Origin: Clostridiales bacterium UBA6114
GTDB lineage: Bacteria > Bacillota > Clostridia > Oscillospirales > Butyricicoccaceae
Assembly (NCBI GenBank): GCA_002423435.1
Contig: DIWE01000021.1
Span: 22,780 to 86,779 of the forward strand
Length of the DNA stretch: 64,000 nucleotides
Direction: 5' to 3'
How positions within the stretch are numbered: position 1 is the first letter of the stretch; each line of letters begins with the position of its first letter. Positions 17,049 through 25,189 of this stretch are shown here, piece after piece. A model generated the notes under the pieces. It searched no databases and was not told the origin of the DNA. It saw only the letters and a list, made by a program, of their open reading frames with translations. A program made the position numbers and the translations under genes.

Positions 17049-17726
17049 ATGGCAAACTTGGGATTTCAGATTCATACGGAGATTAACCGCCCTGACAGAG
17101 CGTTGATCGAAGCCTTCAGCGGCATTCCGGTGGCGAATATTGCCGATAATTTAAACAGGATCTGCTGTGTGGACAGTAGCATCCGTCCGTATAACAAGGC
17201 GCCGCTTCTCGGCTGCGCGTTTACCGTCAGAGCAACGATGGGTGATAACCTCTTGTTCCACAAAGCGCTGGACATGGCCAAACCGGGCGACGTATTGGTC
17301 ATTGCGGGGGGCGGAACGCTTAAACGCTCCTACTGCGGCGCGATTATGGCGTCCTACGCCAAATCGCTTGGACTCGCCGGCTTTATGATTGACGGCTGCA
17401 TTCGCGACGTGGAGGAGATCGGCAAAATGGATTTCCCGGTATATGCCAAGGGCGTAATGCCGGACGGCCCGTATAAGAACGGCCCCGGCGAAATCAACGT
17501 CCCCGTTTCGTTTGCGGGTCAGGTGATCTGCCCGGGGGATATACTCGTCGGCGACCAGGACGGCGTTGTGGTTATACGCCCGACGGAAGCTGAGGAGGTC
17601 TTGGAGAAGGCAAAAAAACAGCTTGAATCGGAAAACGTCACGCTCGCGGGCATTGCGGCGGGCAAAGGACTCCCGAGGCCCTGGGTTGAAAAGCTGCTTT
17701 CCGAAAAAGGCGTGGATATTATCTGA
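17049..17726 (+). CDS. RraA/HMG-CHA aldolase-family protein (GalC/LigK-like)
   Basis: This 225-aa protein has the RraA fold shared by RNase E regulators and by class II 4-hydroxy-4-methyl-2-oxoglutarate/CHA aldolases. The divalent-metal and pyruvate-binding motif is GFMIDGCIRDVEEI near residue 114, with the Arg-Asp pair used by the aldolases, and GDQDGVVVI near 175. Clostridia lack RNase E, so the aldolase role is favoured. CHA aldolases release pyruvate and oxaloacetate. It lies 75 nt behind the GalB-like gene and has its own AGGAGAT ribosome site. Together the two would split a C7 tricarboxylate. Confidence 0.82.
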   Translation: MANLGFQIHTEINRPDRALIEAFSGIPVANIADNLNRICCVDSSIRPYNKAPLLGCAFTVRATMGDNLLFHKALDMAKPGDVLVIAGGGTLKRSYCGAIMASYAKSLGLAGFMIDGCIRDVEEIGKMDFPVYAKGVMPDGPYKNGPGEINVPVSFAGQVICPGDILVGDQDGVVVIRPTEAEEVLEKAKKQLESENVTLAGIAAGKGLPRPWVEKLLSEKGVDII

Positions 17727-17803
17727 AGCGAGCTTCACCGATTTCCTTTGATGAATCGCCCGTTCGCATAATTTATTGCTGATGAGAGAGGGGATTCCAC
17801 AAA

Positions 17804-18829
17804 ATGAAGAAGTTTGCACTTTTACTTACAATTGCTCTGCTTGTTGCGTTTTCCTCCTGCGCCACCGCTGAAACAGGAGAGGCCCCCGGCAGTGCTCCCG
17901 GCGCCCAAACCTCGGCCGCGGCCGATTTCCCGCAGAAAACCATTCGCATTCTTGTCCCTTACGGCGCGGGCGGAAATACCGATCTAAACGCCCGGATCAT
18001 CGCGGATATCGCCACCCAGAACGGCTATATTCCAAACGGCCATGCCATGATCGTCACCGACCTCCCCGGCGCCAACACAATGAATGCAATCCAGGCGCTG
18101 CTCGACGCCGATCCGGACGGCTACACCATTATGCTCCACCAGACCTCTTTGCTCGCCCAGTACAACCTTGGCAACATTAAGTATACTTACACCGACTTTG
18201 CCCCGATCGCCCAGGTTTTCGAAAGCCCGCTGATGCACGCGGCCGTTGCCGACGCCCCTTACGGCACCTTGGAGGAATGCATAGCCTATGCGAGGGAGCA
18301 CCCCGGCGAAATAAGATGGGCTCACACCGGCGCCGGCCAGTCCTCCTTCCTCGCCTGCGAAGCGCTTTGGAGCAACTATCACGGCGAAGATATTCACAAT
18401 CTGTTCAAGATCCTTGCCTACACCGGCGGCTCCGACAGCTCCGCCGCGCAGCTCGGCGGCGACGTTGATATCAGAACCGGCTCGGCTCTCGACGTCATGC
18501 AGTATGTCGATTCGGGCGATATCAAATTGCTCGCGATCTCGGGGTCCGAGCGCCTGGGCCTCGCGCCCGATATCCCGTGCTATAAGGACCTCGGCCTTGA
18601 AGAGAATTTTGCGATTCATCAGGGCTTCTTCGCCAGAAAGGAGGTCCCGGCCGAAATCATCCAGACTCTCCGGGACATTATCTTCAAAGCGGTCGACGAC
18701 CCCGCATACCAGGAATTCTGCGATAAAAACGGCGGTTTCAAACGCCGCAAAACCGGCGAAGAGTACGCGGCGACGCTTGAAAAGGTCGACGTGGTCGTAA
18801 AACAAATCTGCGAAAACGCAAAAACCTGA
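17804..18829 (+). CDS. tctC: Tripartite tricarboxylate transporter receptor (TctC/Bug family) lipoprotein
   Basis: This extracytoplasmic receptor (341 aa) has a lipoprotein signal ending FSSC (Cys19) and a linker. The Bug fold is seen in FPQKTIRILVPYGAGGNTDLNARI, read in parts as FPQKTIRILVPYGAGG and the following Asp/Asn pocket, in DLPGANTMNA, and in WAHTGAGQSS. Bug proteins bind carboxylates through two water-linked contacts of the PYGAGG loop. It heads the tctCBA set and follows the GalB/GalC-like pair, pointing to a tricarboxylic acid as solute. A strong double hairpin follows its stop codon. Confidence 0.9.
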   Translation: MKKFALLLTIALLVAFSSCATAETGEAPGSAPGAQTSAAADFPQKTIRILVPYGAGGNTDLNARIIADIATQNGYIPNGHAMIVTDLPGANTMNAIQALLDADPDGYTIMLHQTSLLAQYNLGNIKYTYTDFAPIAQVFESPLMHAAVADAPYGTLEECIAYAREHPGEIRWAHTGAGQSSFLACEALWSNYHGEDIHNLFKILAYTGGSDSSAAQLGGDVDIRTGSALDVMQYVDSGDIKLLAISGSERLGLAPDIPCYKDLGLEENFAIHQGFFARKEVPAEIIQTLRDIIFKAVDDPAYQEFCDKNGGFKRRKTGEEYAATLEKVDVVVKQICENAKT

Positions 18830-18846
18830 TCCGCGGCTTGTAGATC

Positions 18847-18911
18847 GGAGGGGCGTTTAATGGGTTTTTATTAACCGCCCCTCCTCGGCATCATCGCGAG
18901 GGCGTTTTTTT
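18847..18911 (+). terminator. Two mutually exclusive hairpins with T-run between tctC and tctB
   Basis: Hairpin A is a 15-bp stem with one mismatch (18847-18861 with 18870-18884). Hairpin B uses the end of A (CCTCG near 18880) with CGAGG near 18896 and runs into seven T (18905-18911). Partial termination or attenuation between the receptor and permease genes is likely. Confidence 0.65.
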
Positions 18912-18947
18912 ATTGTCGGATCATTCTCTGAGTTAGGAGGGCGCAAA

Positions 18948-19442
18948 TTGAAAAAGGCAGGAAATTTACACGAAAATATTTTCGTAGCCGCTGTATTTGC
19001 CGTCGGGGCCGCCGTTTTTTGCGGCAATACGGGTCTGAGATATGCAATGACCGAGCCTTTGACTCCGGGGGGCTATGGCAAGGGCGTCGCCGTTTTGCTT
19101 TGCGCGGCTTGTGTTGCGCGCTTGATTTGGATCAATTTCATCGAACCGGCGAACCATGCGGCGCAAGCCGCCGACGCGAACAAAAGCGAGTTTCAGATAA
19201 AAGAAAAGTTTTTGATCATTTCCCAGATGCTTCTGATGATCTTATACGCTTATGGGATAACAAAAATCGGGTATTTTACCTCCACCTACATCTATAGCTT
19301 TATCTCGGTTATGCTCCTGACCAACAGCAGAACATGGAAATCGGTACTGATATACGCCGTCGGGCTTATCGCCTTTTGTTACTGCCTTTACCTGGGTTAT
19401 GGCGTCTTCAAGGTCATGATGCCGAATACCCCGTTGATTTAA
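18948..19442 (+). CDS. tctB: Tripartite tricarboxylate transporter small permease (TctB family)
   Basis: The small membrane subunit of a TTT transporter (164 aa) has four predicted membrane segments, a hydrophilic middle (about residues 66-85) and the typical C-terminal LGYGVFKVMMPN. It starts at TTG 18948, with TAGGAGG about 8 nt upstream and no alternative ATG in frame. It is followed by tctA after 16 nt. Its role is to support TctA in Na+- or H+-driven uptake of the receptor-bound acid. Confidence 0.85.
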   Translation: MKKAGNLHENIFVAAVFAVGAAVFCGNTGLRYAMTEPLTPGGYGKGVAVLLCAACVARLIWINFIEPANHAAQAADANKSEFQIKEKFLIISQMLLMILYAYGITKIGYFTSTYIYSFISVMLLTNSRTWKSVLIYAVGLIAFCYCLYLGYGVFKVMMPNTPLI

Positions 19443-19458
19443 GGAGGGCTTTTCAGAT

Positions 19459-20967
19459 ATGGTCGAATCTTTAAAAATGCTGATGGATATCTCCATTTTA
19501 GGCTGGATGACGGCCAGCGTTGCCCTCGGGCTGGTCTTCGGCGCGATTCCCGGGCTCACCGGCACACTGGCGGTTATCATATTGATCCCGTTTACCTATG
19601 CGATGGATACGGTGACCGGGATGGCCACTTTAATCGGCGCTTATGTCGGCGGGATCAGCGGAGGCCTGGTCTCCGCCATCCTGATCAATATGCCGGGCAC
19701 CCCCGCCTCGGTGGCCACCACGTTCGACGGCTTCCCGATGGCGCAGCAGGGAAGAGCCGGAAAAGCGCTCGGCGTAGGCGTTGTTTGCTCCTTCATTGGG
19801 ACGCTCTTCGGCTGGGTCTGCTTAATCACCCTGGCCCCGTTGCTCGCCAAGGTTGCTTTGGCTTTTAATCACTGGGAATATGTTGCGGCCATTCTTTTTG
19901 GATTCACCGCGGTAATTACCCTTTCGGGGCGCTCGGTCTTTAAGGGGATTGTCGCCGCTTTGTTCGGATTAGCCGTTATGACGATCGGTTATGATCCGTA
20001 TACGGGTGTGCAGCGCGCAACGTTCGGAACCGATGTTTTGTCAAACGGCGTTCAGTTTCTGCCGGCGCTGATCGGGTTTCTGGTCTTGTCGGAAATCTTC
20101 ATGCAGATAGAGGATATTCGCCAGCGGTTTATTATCCCAAAACAAAAAATAACCGGCGTTTATATGACGGTTCGGGAGCTGAAAGATTCCGCATGGAATA
20201 TCATTCGCTCCTCCGCCATCGGTGTTGCGATCGGCATCCTGCCCGGTATCGGCGGCTCGTTTGCAAATCTGGTCGCGTATAATCAGGCAAAGAAAGCCTC
20301 GAAGGACCCCGACAGCTTTGGCAAGGGCAATTATCAGGGGGTCGTCGCCTCGGAATCGGGGAATAACGGCACAATCGGCGGCGCGCTGATCCCGATGATA
20401 GCGGTCGGCATCCCGGGCGACGGCGTCACGGCGGCGCTGATAGGCGGCCTTATGATCAAGGGCTTAAGCCCCGGGCCGCTGTTTGTGGTACACTATCCCG
20501 ACGTTATGTATGGAATCTTTAATACGCTTTTGATTTCCAGCTTTATTATGCTGATTTTAATGCTTACGATCGGCGTCCGTTTTTTCCCCAGGGTTTTGCG
20601 GCTGCCCAAGCACATTATCCTGCCGCTTGTATTGATTATGGCGCTGGTCGGCTCCTATAACACCAGCATGACGACAAAGGACGTCTGGGTTTCGGTATTT
20701 ATGGGCTTCGCGGGGTACTTTTTCAACAAGTTCGACTACCCCAAAATTCCGGTTGTCATCACCATGGTGCTGGGCCTGAACTTTGAGCAGCAGCTCCGCA
20801 TGGGCCTCAAAAACTACGACGGGACGTTAATGCCCATGCTTACCCGGCCGTATTCGCTGTTCTTTGTCGTTATCACTCTGATCACCATTGCCGGCGCGGT
20901 CTATAAAGCGGTTAAGAAAAGAAGAGCGGATAAAAAAGCCGACGCGAGCATCAATGCAATATCATAG
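19459..20967 (+). CDS. tctA: Tripartite tricarboxylate transporter large permease (TctA family)
   Basis: The large permease of a TTT transporter (502 aa) has about 12 membrane segments. The two repeated family motifs are visible: GAIPGLTGTLAVIILIPFTY near residue 28 and GILPGIGGSFANLVAYNQAK near residue 260, both with the Gly-Leu/Ile-Pro-Gly core. AAGGAGG precedes the ATG. It ends the operon that begins with the GalB-like gene. The downstream gap leads into a convergent DeoR gene. Confidence 0.93.
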   Translation: MVESLKMLMDISILGWMTASVALGLVFGAIPGLTGTLAVIILIPFTYAMDTVTGMATLIGAYVGGISGGLVSAILINMPGTPASVATTFDGFPMAQQGRAGKALGVGVVCSFIGTLFGWVCLITLAPLLAKVALAFNHWEYVAAILFGFTAVITLSGRSVFKGIVAALFGLAVMTIGYDPYTGVQRATFGTDVLSNGVQFLPALIGFLVLSEIFMQIEDIRQRFIIPKQKITGVYMTVRELKDSAWNIIRSSAIGVAIGILPGIGGSFANLVAYNQAKKASKDPDSFGKGNYQGVVASESGNNGTIGGALIPMIAVGIPGDGVTAALIGGLMIKGLSPGPLFVVHYPDVMYGIFNTLLISSFIMLILMLTIGVRFFPRVLRLPKHIILPLVLIMALVGSYNTSMTTKDVWVSVFMGFAGYFFNKFDYPKIPVVITMVLGLNFEQQLRMGLKNYDGTLMPMLTRPYSLFFVVITLITIAGAVYKAVKKRRADKKADASINAIS

Positions 20968-21018
20968 CGATTCCGGTATATTCCGATCTTGACTGAAAAA
21001 TTAAATTTCATTTGATTA

Positions 21019-21066
21019 AAAAAACAAGGAAGATAGCTGTTTATCAACTGTCTGCCCTGTTTTTGT
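21019..21066. terminator. Imperfect hairpin terminator between convergent tctA and deoR-type genes
   Basis: An A-rich left flank, an interrupted stem and a right flank of T5-G-T4 form an imperfect but symmetrical terminator in a 150-bp convergent gap. Confidence 0.55.
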
Positions 21067-21117
21067 TTTAATAAATCAATTGTTGAGAGCGGAGCATCGG
21101 CGGTATGGTACGATCTT

Positions 21118-21888
21118 TCACTGGCCCTCTTTAGCCTCGTCCGCCAGCACCACGTTGACGCCCAGGCCCTTAAAACGCTGGATGGCTTCCTGGGGCAGCC
21201 CCTTGTCCGTGAACAGGTAATCGACCTGCTGTGGCTTGGCCGTGACGACAACGCCGCTTGAATGATACTTGGAGCTGTCCGCCAGAACGCATATGGTATC
21301 GCTGATCTCGATACAGGAAAGGTACAGCTCTATGGCGGGGTCGGCCGTGGAGAAGCCGCTTTTTTCATCAAAGGAGGCGGCGCCCATAAACAGAAAATTC
21401 GCGCGTATGTATTGCAGGTTCTGGTTTGCCAAAAAACCGCCCACCTCATATTCCTTGGGATTGAACAAGCCGCCCAGAAAGAAGATGCTGACGCTGGCGG
21501 AGTACTGGAGAGCGTTAAAGACCAGAAACGAATTCGTGATTACGGTAAGATGCATGTCGACGATAAACGGACAAAGCTCGGCGACATTGGTGCCTCCCAG
21601 CAGAATCAGGGTCGAGCCCTCCGTGATGATCTCGCTGGCCTTTTTGGCAATCTGCACTTTTTCCTTGCGGTTAAGGTTTTGCCTCGCCGCCATACCCATT
21701 TTCTCGGGCTCTTTCCTGTCGAGCGGCGCAGCTCCTCCGTGTACGCGAAGGATCAGACCCTGCTGGTCGAGCTTTGTAAGTATCCTCCTCGCCGTACTCT
21801 CGCTGATGGACAGTGCCTTACACAGCTGCGAAACGGTTGTAAACCCGTTTTCGTTGATAAGGGCCAGAGCTTTGGATTTGTCAGTCAT
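21118..21888 (-). CDS. DeoR-family transcriptional regulator
   Basis: The protein (256 aa from the ATG at 21888) has an N-terminal DeoR winged helix (TVSQLCKALSISESTARRIL, then HGGA) and a C-terminal sugar-phosphate sensor domain (GGTNVAELCPF, FMGAASFDEKSGFSTAD, ADSSKYHSSG). Family members sense phosphorylated sugars. The start at 21888 is supported by AAAGGA 12 nt upstream; in-frame ATGs at 21900 and 21924 have no usable site. It diverges from an orphan sugar-binding lipoprotein and an SDR gene, which it probably controls. Its leader carries the 19-nt initiation block also found before dctM (40496) and buk (47197). Confidence 0.88.
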   Translation of the reverse strand: MTDKSKALALINENGFTTVSQLCKALSISESTARRILTKLDQQGLILRVHGGAAPLDRKEPEKMGMAARQNLNRKEKVQIAKKASEIITEGSTLILLGGTNVAELCPFIVDMHLTVITNSFLVFNALQYSASVSIFFLGGLFNPKEYEVGGFLANQNLQYIRANFLFMGAASFDEKSGFSTADPAIELYLSCIEISDTICVLADSSKYHSSGVVVTAKPQQVDYLFTDKGLPQEAIQRFKGLGVNVVLADEAKEGQ

Positions 21889-21889
21889 T

Positions 21890-21910
21890 GTTATGACCAT
21901 TCCTTTCCGC
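21890..21910 (-). promoter_or_regulatory. Repeated 19-nt translation-initiation block (copy 1)
   Basis: On the minus strand GCGGAAAGGAATGGTCATA ends exactly 3 nt before the ATG at 21888. The identical 19 nt stand 3 nt before the ATGs at 40496 and 47197. Confidence 0.75.
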
Positions 21911-22193
21911 CAGATATGGGGCAAAATGAAAGCATTTCAGTCATTTTTATTGTTAGGAACAGATTAAATGACGGATAACATTCTCCGCGATTACCAAAGA
22001 AAACGTTCCGTACAGAGAAATTATGGAATTACAGTTGGAATATAAAATAATCATTGTATGTATTGCACAAAAAAACCTGTATTTTTTATCGCAAATCGAA
22101 CGAATGAAAAATATTTATTTGATCGTTTTCGATCATTTTACCACATTTTGAGATTGAATTCAAGCCTTTTTCAAAAAAATATACAGAAGCCTA

Positions 22194-22229
22194 TTGTCTT
22201 TGTTCGGCAAATGTGATAAAATGATCACA
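22194..22229 (+). promoter_or_regulatory. Promoter with overlapping palindromic operator
   Basis: TTGTCT (22194) and TAAAAT (22217) are spaced by 17 nt. The palindrome TGTGATAAAATGATCACA (22212-22229) covers the -10 box, a position suited for repression by the divergent DeoR-type protein. The remainder of the 490-bp divergent gap is AT-rich and non-coding. Confidence 0.6.
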
Positions 22230-22275
22230 CATAAACGATGGAATTACGACATAATGTAAAGAAAACGTCGTGTGC

Positions 22276-22313
22276 CAAGTCAAAATTGACTGAATTCAGT
22301 CAATTTTGACTTG
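22276..22313. repeat. Perfect 38-bp palindrome in the 5' leader
   Basis: A 19-bp arm starting CAAGTCAAAATTGACTGAA is followed at once by its exact reverse complement, with no spacer and no T-run. It lies about 50 bp downstream of the promoter at 22194 and 100 bp before the lipoprotein gene. It could be a second operator or an mRNA stem. Confidence 0.8.
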
Positions 22314-22414
22314 AACGAAAACAGCCATCCCGGATCGCGGAGAAGCTTGTTTTATCAGCTTTCCGCCGTATCTGTCACCTTCTCTTACGCGTACCGTCCA
22401 AGAGGTGAACATTC

Positions 22415-23365
22415 ATGAAAACTGCCAGACGGCTCCTGATATGCATAAATTTGATCCTTTTGATCGTTTTGTCCGCGTGCGGCCGCGAAAGCATGCGGGT
22501 GCTCGTGGTGGGCCGGTCGGCTTCAAGCTCGTCCTATGAAGCTATGAAACAGGCCGCCTCCGAATGGGCGGGGCAAAGGGGCGCGGAGCTTACCATTGCG
22601 GCCCCTGAGACGGAAAGCGCGGGAGAGCAGCAAAAAGTGCTTGAGGAGCAGCTCGGCCGCCGATGGGACATCATCTGCGTCGAGCCTCTGGGGGAGGCCC
22701 AGCTTTCCCCGCTTCTGGAATACGCGAAAGACAGCGGCAGCGTGGTCGTATGCCTCGGGTGGCAGGATATGGCCGTGGCGGACTACAACCTCGAACCCTT
22801 TTCCGCAAACGAGGTCGGCGCGTCGATGATGGATCAGCTCGGCGGGCTCACAAAAAACCAAGGCTCCTACATAACGGTGATTCCGGACGCAGGGGACAAG
22901 GCTGAGCTCGAAATGGAGGAGGCCGCCGTCGGGCGGCAAAAGGCGCAGTATGCCGGGCTTTTGGCGGTATCAAGACTCTGCGAGAGCGGGGGCGACGGCC
23001 AAAAAGCCGCCGATGCGGTGAAAAGCGCATTTGATAAATACGCGATCAACGGGGTGCTGTTTTTTTCGGCGGCCGACGGGCTTGGGATAGCGGGTCTCCA
23101 AGAGGCGGGGCAGATTGACGCTGTGGGCGTCGGCGATTACCGGACCCTTCGCGCGGCCGTGGAAGAGGGCAGGATAAAAGCGCTTTACTACTGGGATGAA
23201 GAAAACCTTGTGCTCACCGGGCTGGACGTCGCCTATGCCGAAGCGACGGACAAAGGCTATGAATCCGGCGAGGATATAAGCGGGAAATACGAGGGCTACA
23301 CACTGCTTCGGCACACGCAGTCAAATACATGGGTCGCCGGGGACATTAATTTGGCAACACCGTAA
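22415..23365 (+). CDS. Periplasmic-binding-protein-like lipoprotein, sugar type, without a cognate permease
   Basis: This 316-aa protein has a lipoprotein signal ending LSAC (Cys22) and the fold of sugar-binding proteins of the RbsB class (VLVVGRSASSSSYEAMKQAA, the WDIICVEP strand, GVLFFSAADGLGIAGLQEAG, VGVGDY). It is shorter and more divergent than RbsB. No ABC ATPase or permease follows; the next gene is an SDR dehydrogenase 26 nt on. It may feed another transporter, such as the one encoded at 30.3-32.8 kb, or act as a sensor. Ribosome site: AGAGGTG about 8 nt upstream. Confidence 0.75.
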   Translation: MKTARRLLICINLILLIVLSACGRESMRVLVVGRSASSSSYEAMKQAASEWAGQRGAELTIAAPETESAGEQQKVLEEQLGRRWDIICVEPLGEAQLSPLLEYAKDSGSVVVCLGWQDMAVADYNLEPFSANEVGASMMDQLGGLTKNQGSYITVIPDAGDKAELEMEEAAVGRQKAQYAGLLAVSRLCESGGDGQKAADAVKSAFDKYAINGVLFFSAADGLGIAGLQEAGQIDAVGVGDYRTLRAAVEEGRIKALYYWDEENLVLTGLDVAYAEATDKGYESGEDISGKYEGYTLLRHTQSNTWVAGDINLATP

Positions 23366-23391
23366 ATAATAAAGGAAGCGGAGGAATTATC

Positions 23392-24171
23392 ATGGGCGTA
23401 ATGGATCTGTTCAGCTTAAAGGGCAGGCTTTCGGTTGTGACCGGCGCGGCGCGCGGTCTGGGGAGAGCGATGTCCGAAGCGATGGCCGACTGCGGGGCGG
23501 ACATCGCGGTATTGGATATAAACCTTGAAATGGCCCAGAAGACAGCCGGTGAGATCAGCGAAAAATACGGCGTGAAATCGGAAGCTTTTTATGTGGATGT
23601 GGCGAAATACGAATCCTGCCGGCAGGCATGCGAGGAAGTCCTGGAAAAGTGGGATCACGTCGACGTTTTGCTCAACAACGCCGGCATTTGCATAAACCAG
23701 GACGCGCAGGACGTTCCGCTGTCCGACTGGCACAGGGTCATCGATATCAATATGAACGGCGTTTGGTACATGTCTCAGCTGATAGGCCGCCAGATGATCA
23801 GGCAAAAATCCGGCAGCATTATCAATCTGTCCTCCATGTCGGGCTTTGTCGTGAACACGCCGCAGGGACAGGTCTCCTATAACGCCTCCAAGGCTGGCGT
23901 GATACATATGACGCGTTCGCTGGCCGCCGAATGGGTCGGCTACAACATCCGGGTCAACTCCATAGCCCCCGGCTACATGGATACGGACCTTGTCCACAAA
24001 ACGCTTGAAGCGGACGGCCCGTGGGCCCGGCGCTGGATGGAGCTTACCCCGATGAAGCGCGCCGGGCGTCCGGAGGAGCTGGGCCCGCTCGCGGTATATC
24101 TGGCGAGCGACGCCAGCAGCTACATGACCGGCTCCATTATCGTGATAGACGGCGGATACATGGTCTGGTAA
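23392..24171 (+). CDS. Short-chain dehydrogenase/reductase (SDR), polyol-dehydrogenase-like
   Basis: A classical SDR (259 aa) that uses NAD(P) in the cytoplasm. It shows the Rossmann motif TGAARGLG (near residue 18), the NNAG motif near 93, the catalytic Ser in LSSMSG, Tyr and Lys in SYNASKAG, and the C-terminal GSIIVIDGGY. Asp in VLDINLEMA after beta-2 favours NAD over NADP. The sequence resembles sorbitol/arabitol dehydrogenases and gluconate 5-dehydrogenases, but the substrate is open. GGAGG precedes the ATG. It shares a transcript with the sugar-binding lipoprotein. Confidence 0.85.
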   Translation: MGVMDLFSLKGRLSVVTGAARGLGRAMSEAMADCGADIAVLDINLEMAQKTAGEISEKYGVKSEAFYVDVAKYESCRQACEEVLEKWDHVDVLLNNAGICINQDAQDVPLSDWHRVIDINMNGVWYMSQLIGRQMIRQKSGSIINLSSMSGFVVNTPQGQVSYNASKAGVIHMTRSLAAEWVGYNIRVNSIAPGYMDTDLVHKTLEADGPWARRWMELTPMKRAGRPEELGPLAVYLASDASSYMTGSIIVIDGGYMVW

Positions 24172-24217
24172 AGCGCGCACGGGCGCTTCCACTCAAAACC
24201 AGGGGCGGTGAAACAAA

Positions 24218-25189
24218 TTGGTGCAACTGAAAAACGTGACCAAGCGATACGGGGATAAGCTCGCGTTAAACGGGGTCTCGCTTTCCATCGGAGAGGGGGA
24301 GATCGTGGGGCTCCTGGGCAGAAACGGCGCGGGCAAAAGCACCATGATGAATATCCTGACCGGCTATTTGCCGTGCAGCGGCGGCAGCGTTTTTGTCGCG
24401 GGCGCGGATATGGCAAAGGAGCCGCAAAAAGCCAAGCGCCATATCGGCTATCTGCCCGAGCAGCCCCCGCTGTACGACAGCATGACGGTCGGGGAATACC
24501 TGCGCTTTGTCGGGAAAATAAAACGGATTCCCCCAAAGGAGCTTTTCGCGAAGGTGGACGATATGTGCCGCCGGGTCGGACTGGAGGACGTTTCAGACCG
24601 CATGATCCGAAACCTTTCCAAGGGGTACCGGCAGCGGACGGGGATCGCGCAGGCGATGCTGGGAGAGCCGGAGCTTCTGGTGCTCGACGAGCCGACCATC
24701 GGCCTCGACCCGAAACAAATCGTGGACATCAGGGAACTGATCAGGGACTTCGGCAAAAACCGGACGGTGCTGATAAGCTCGCATATTCTGACCGAAATCG
24801 CGGAAATCTGTGAACGTGTGATTATTATCCGGGACGGGGCGCTTGTGGGCGACCGGAAGGTCTCGCAGCTGCGCCTTGAGCAGCGGGGAGAAAGCCGTCT
24901 TCAGATACAGCTGAGCGGAAATAAGGAGCAGTCTTCCCCGGTCCTAAGCTCGCTCAAGGGTATCAAAAGCTTCAAATACCTCGGCTCCCCGGAGCCGGAC
25001 AGCTGCGACTGGGAGCTTATTGTCGGGGACGAAAGCCGGAATTTGCGCGGGGAGCTGTTTGACGCCCTCGCCGCGGCCGGACTGAAGCTACTGATGTCAA
25101 AGTTTGCCCAGGCGAGTATTGAGGAAGTTTTCCTGAGCCTTACCGAAGAAAAGAATGAAAACGAGATGGGGACGGGGGGAGATCAATAA
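24218..25189 (+). CDS. ABC transporter ATP-binding protein, GldA-like
   Basis: The ATPase of an ABC-2-type exporter (323 aa) has Walker A GRNGAGKS (near residue 37), a Q-loop in LPEQPPLYDSMTVGEYL, the signature LSKGYRQRTGIAQAM (LSKGY in place of LSGGQ, common in this subfamily), Walker B LLVLDEPTIGLDP and H-loop SSHIL. A C-terminal extension of about 90 aa follows. It starts at TTG 24218 or GTG 24221. The four genes from here to 28675 overlap or abut, so they make one complex. In Bacteroidetes, GldAFG serve gliding; in Clostridia the role of such clusters is unknown. Confidence 0.88.
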   Translation: MVQLKNVTKRYGDKLALNGVSLSIGEGEIVGLLGRNGAGKSTMMNILTGYLPCSGGSVFVAGADMAKEPQKAKRHIGYLPEQPPLYDSMTVGEYLRFVGKIKRIPPKELFAKVDDMCRRVGLEDVSDRMIRNLSKGYRQRTGIAQAMLGEPELLVLDEPTIGLDPKQIVDIRELIRDFGKNRTVLISSHILTEIAEICERVIIIRDGALVGDRKVSQLRLEQRGESRLQIQLSGNKEQSSPVLSSLKGIKSFKYLGSPEPDSCDWELIVGDESRNLRGELFDALAAAGLKLLMSKFAQASIEEVFLSLTEEKNENEMGTGGDQ

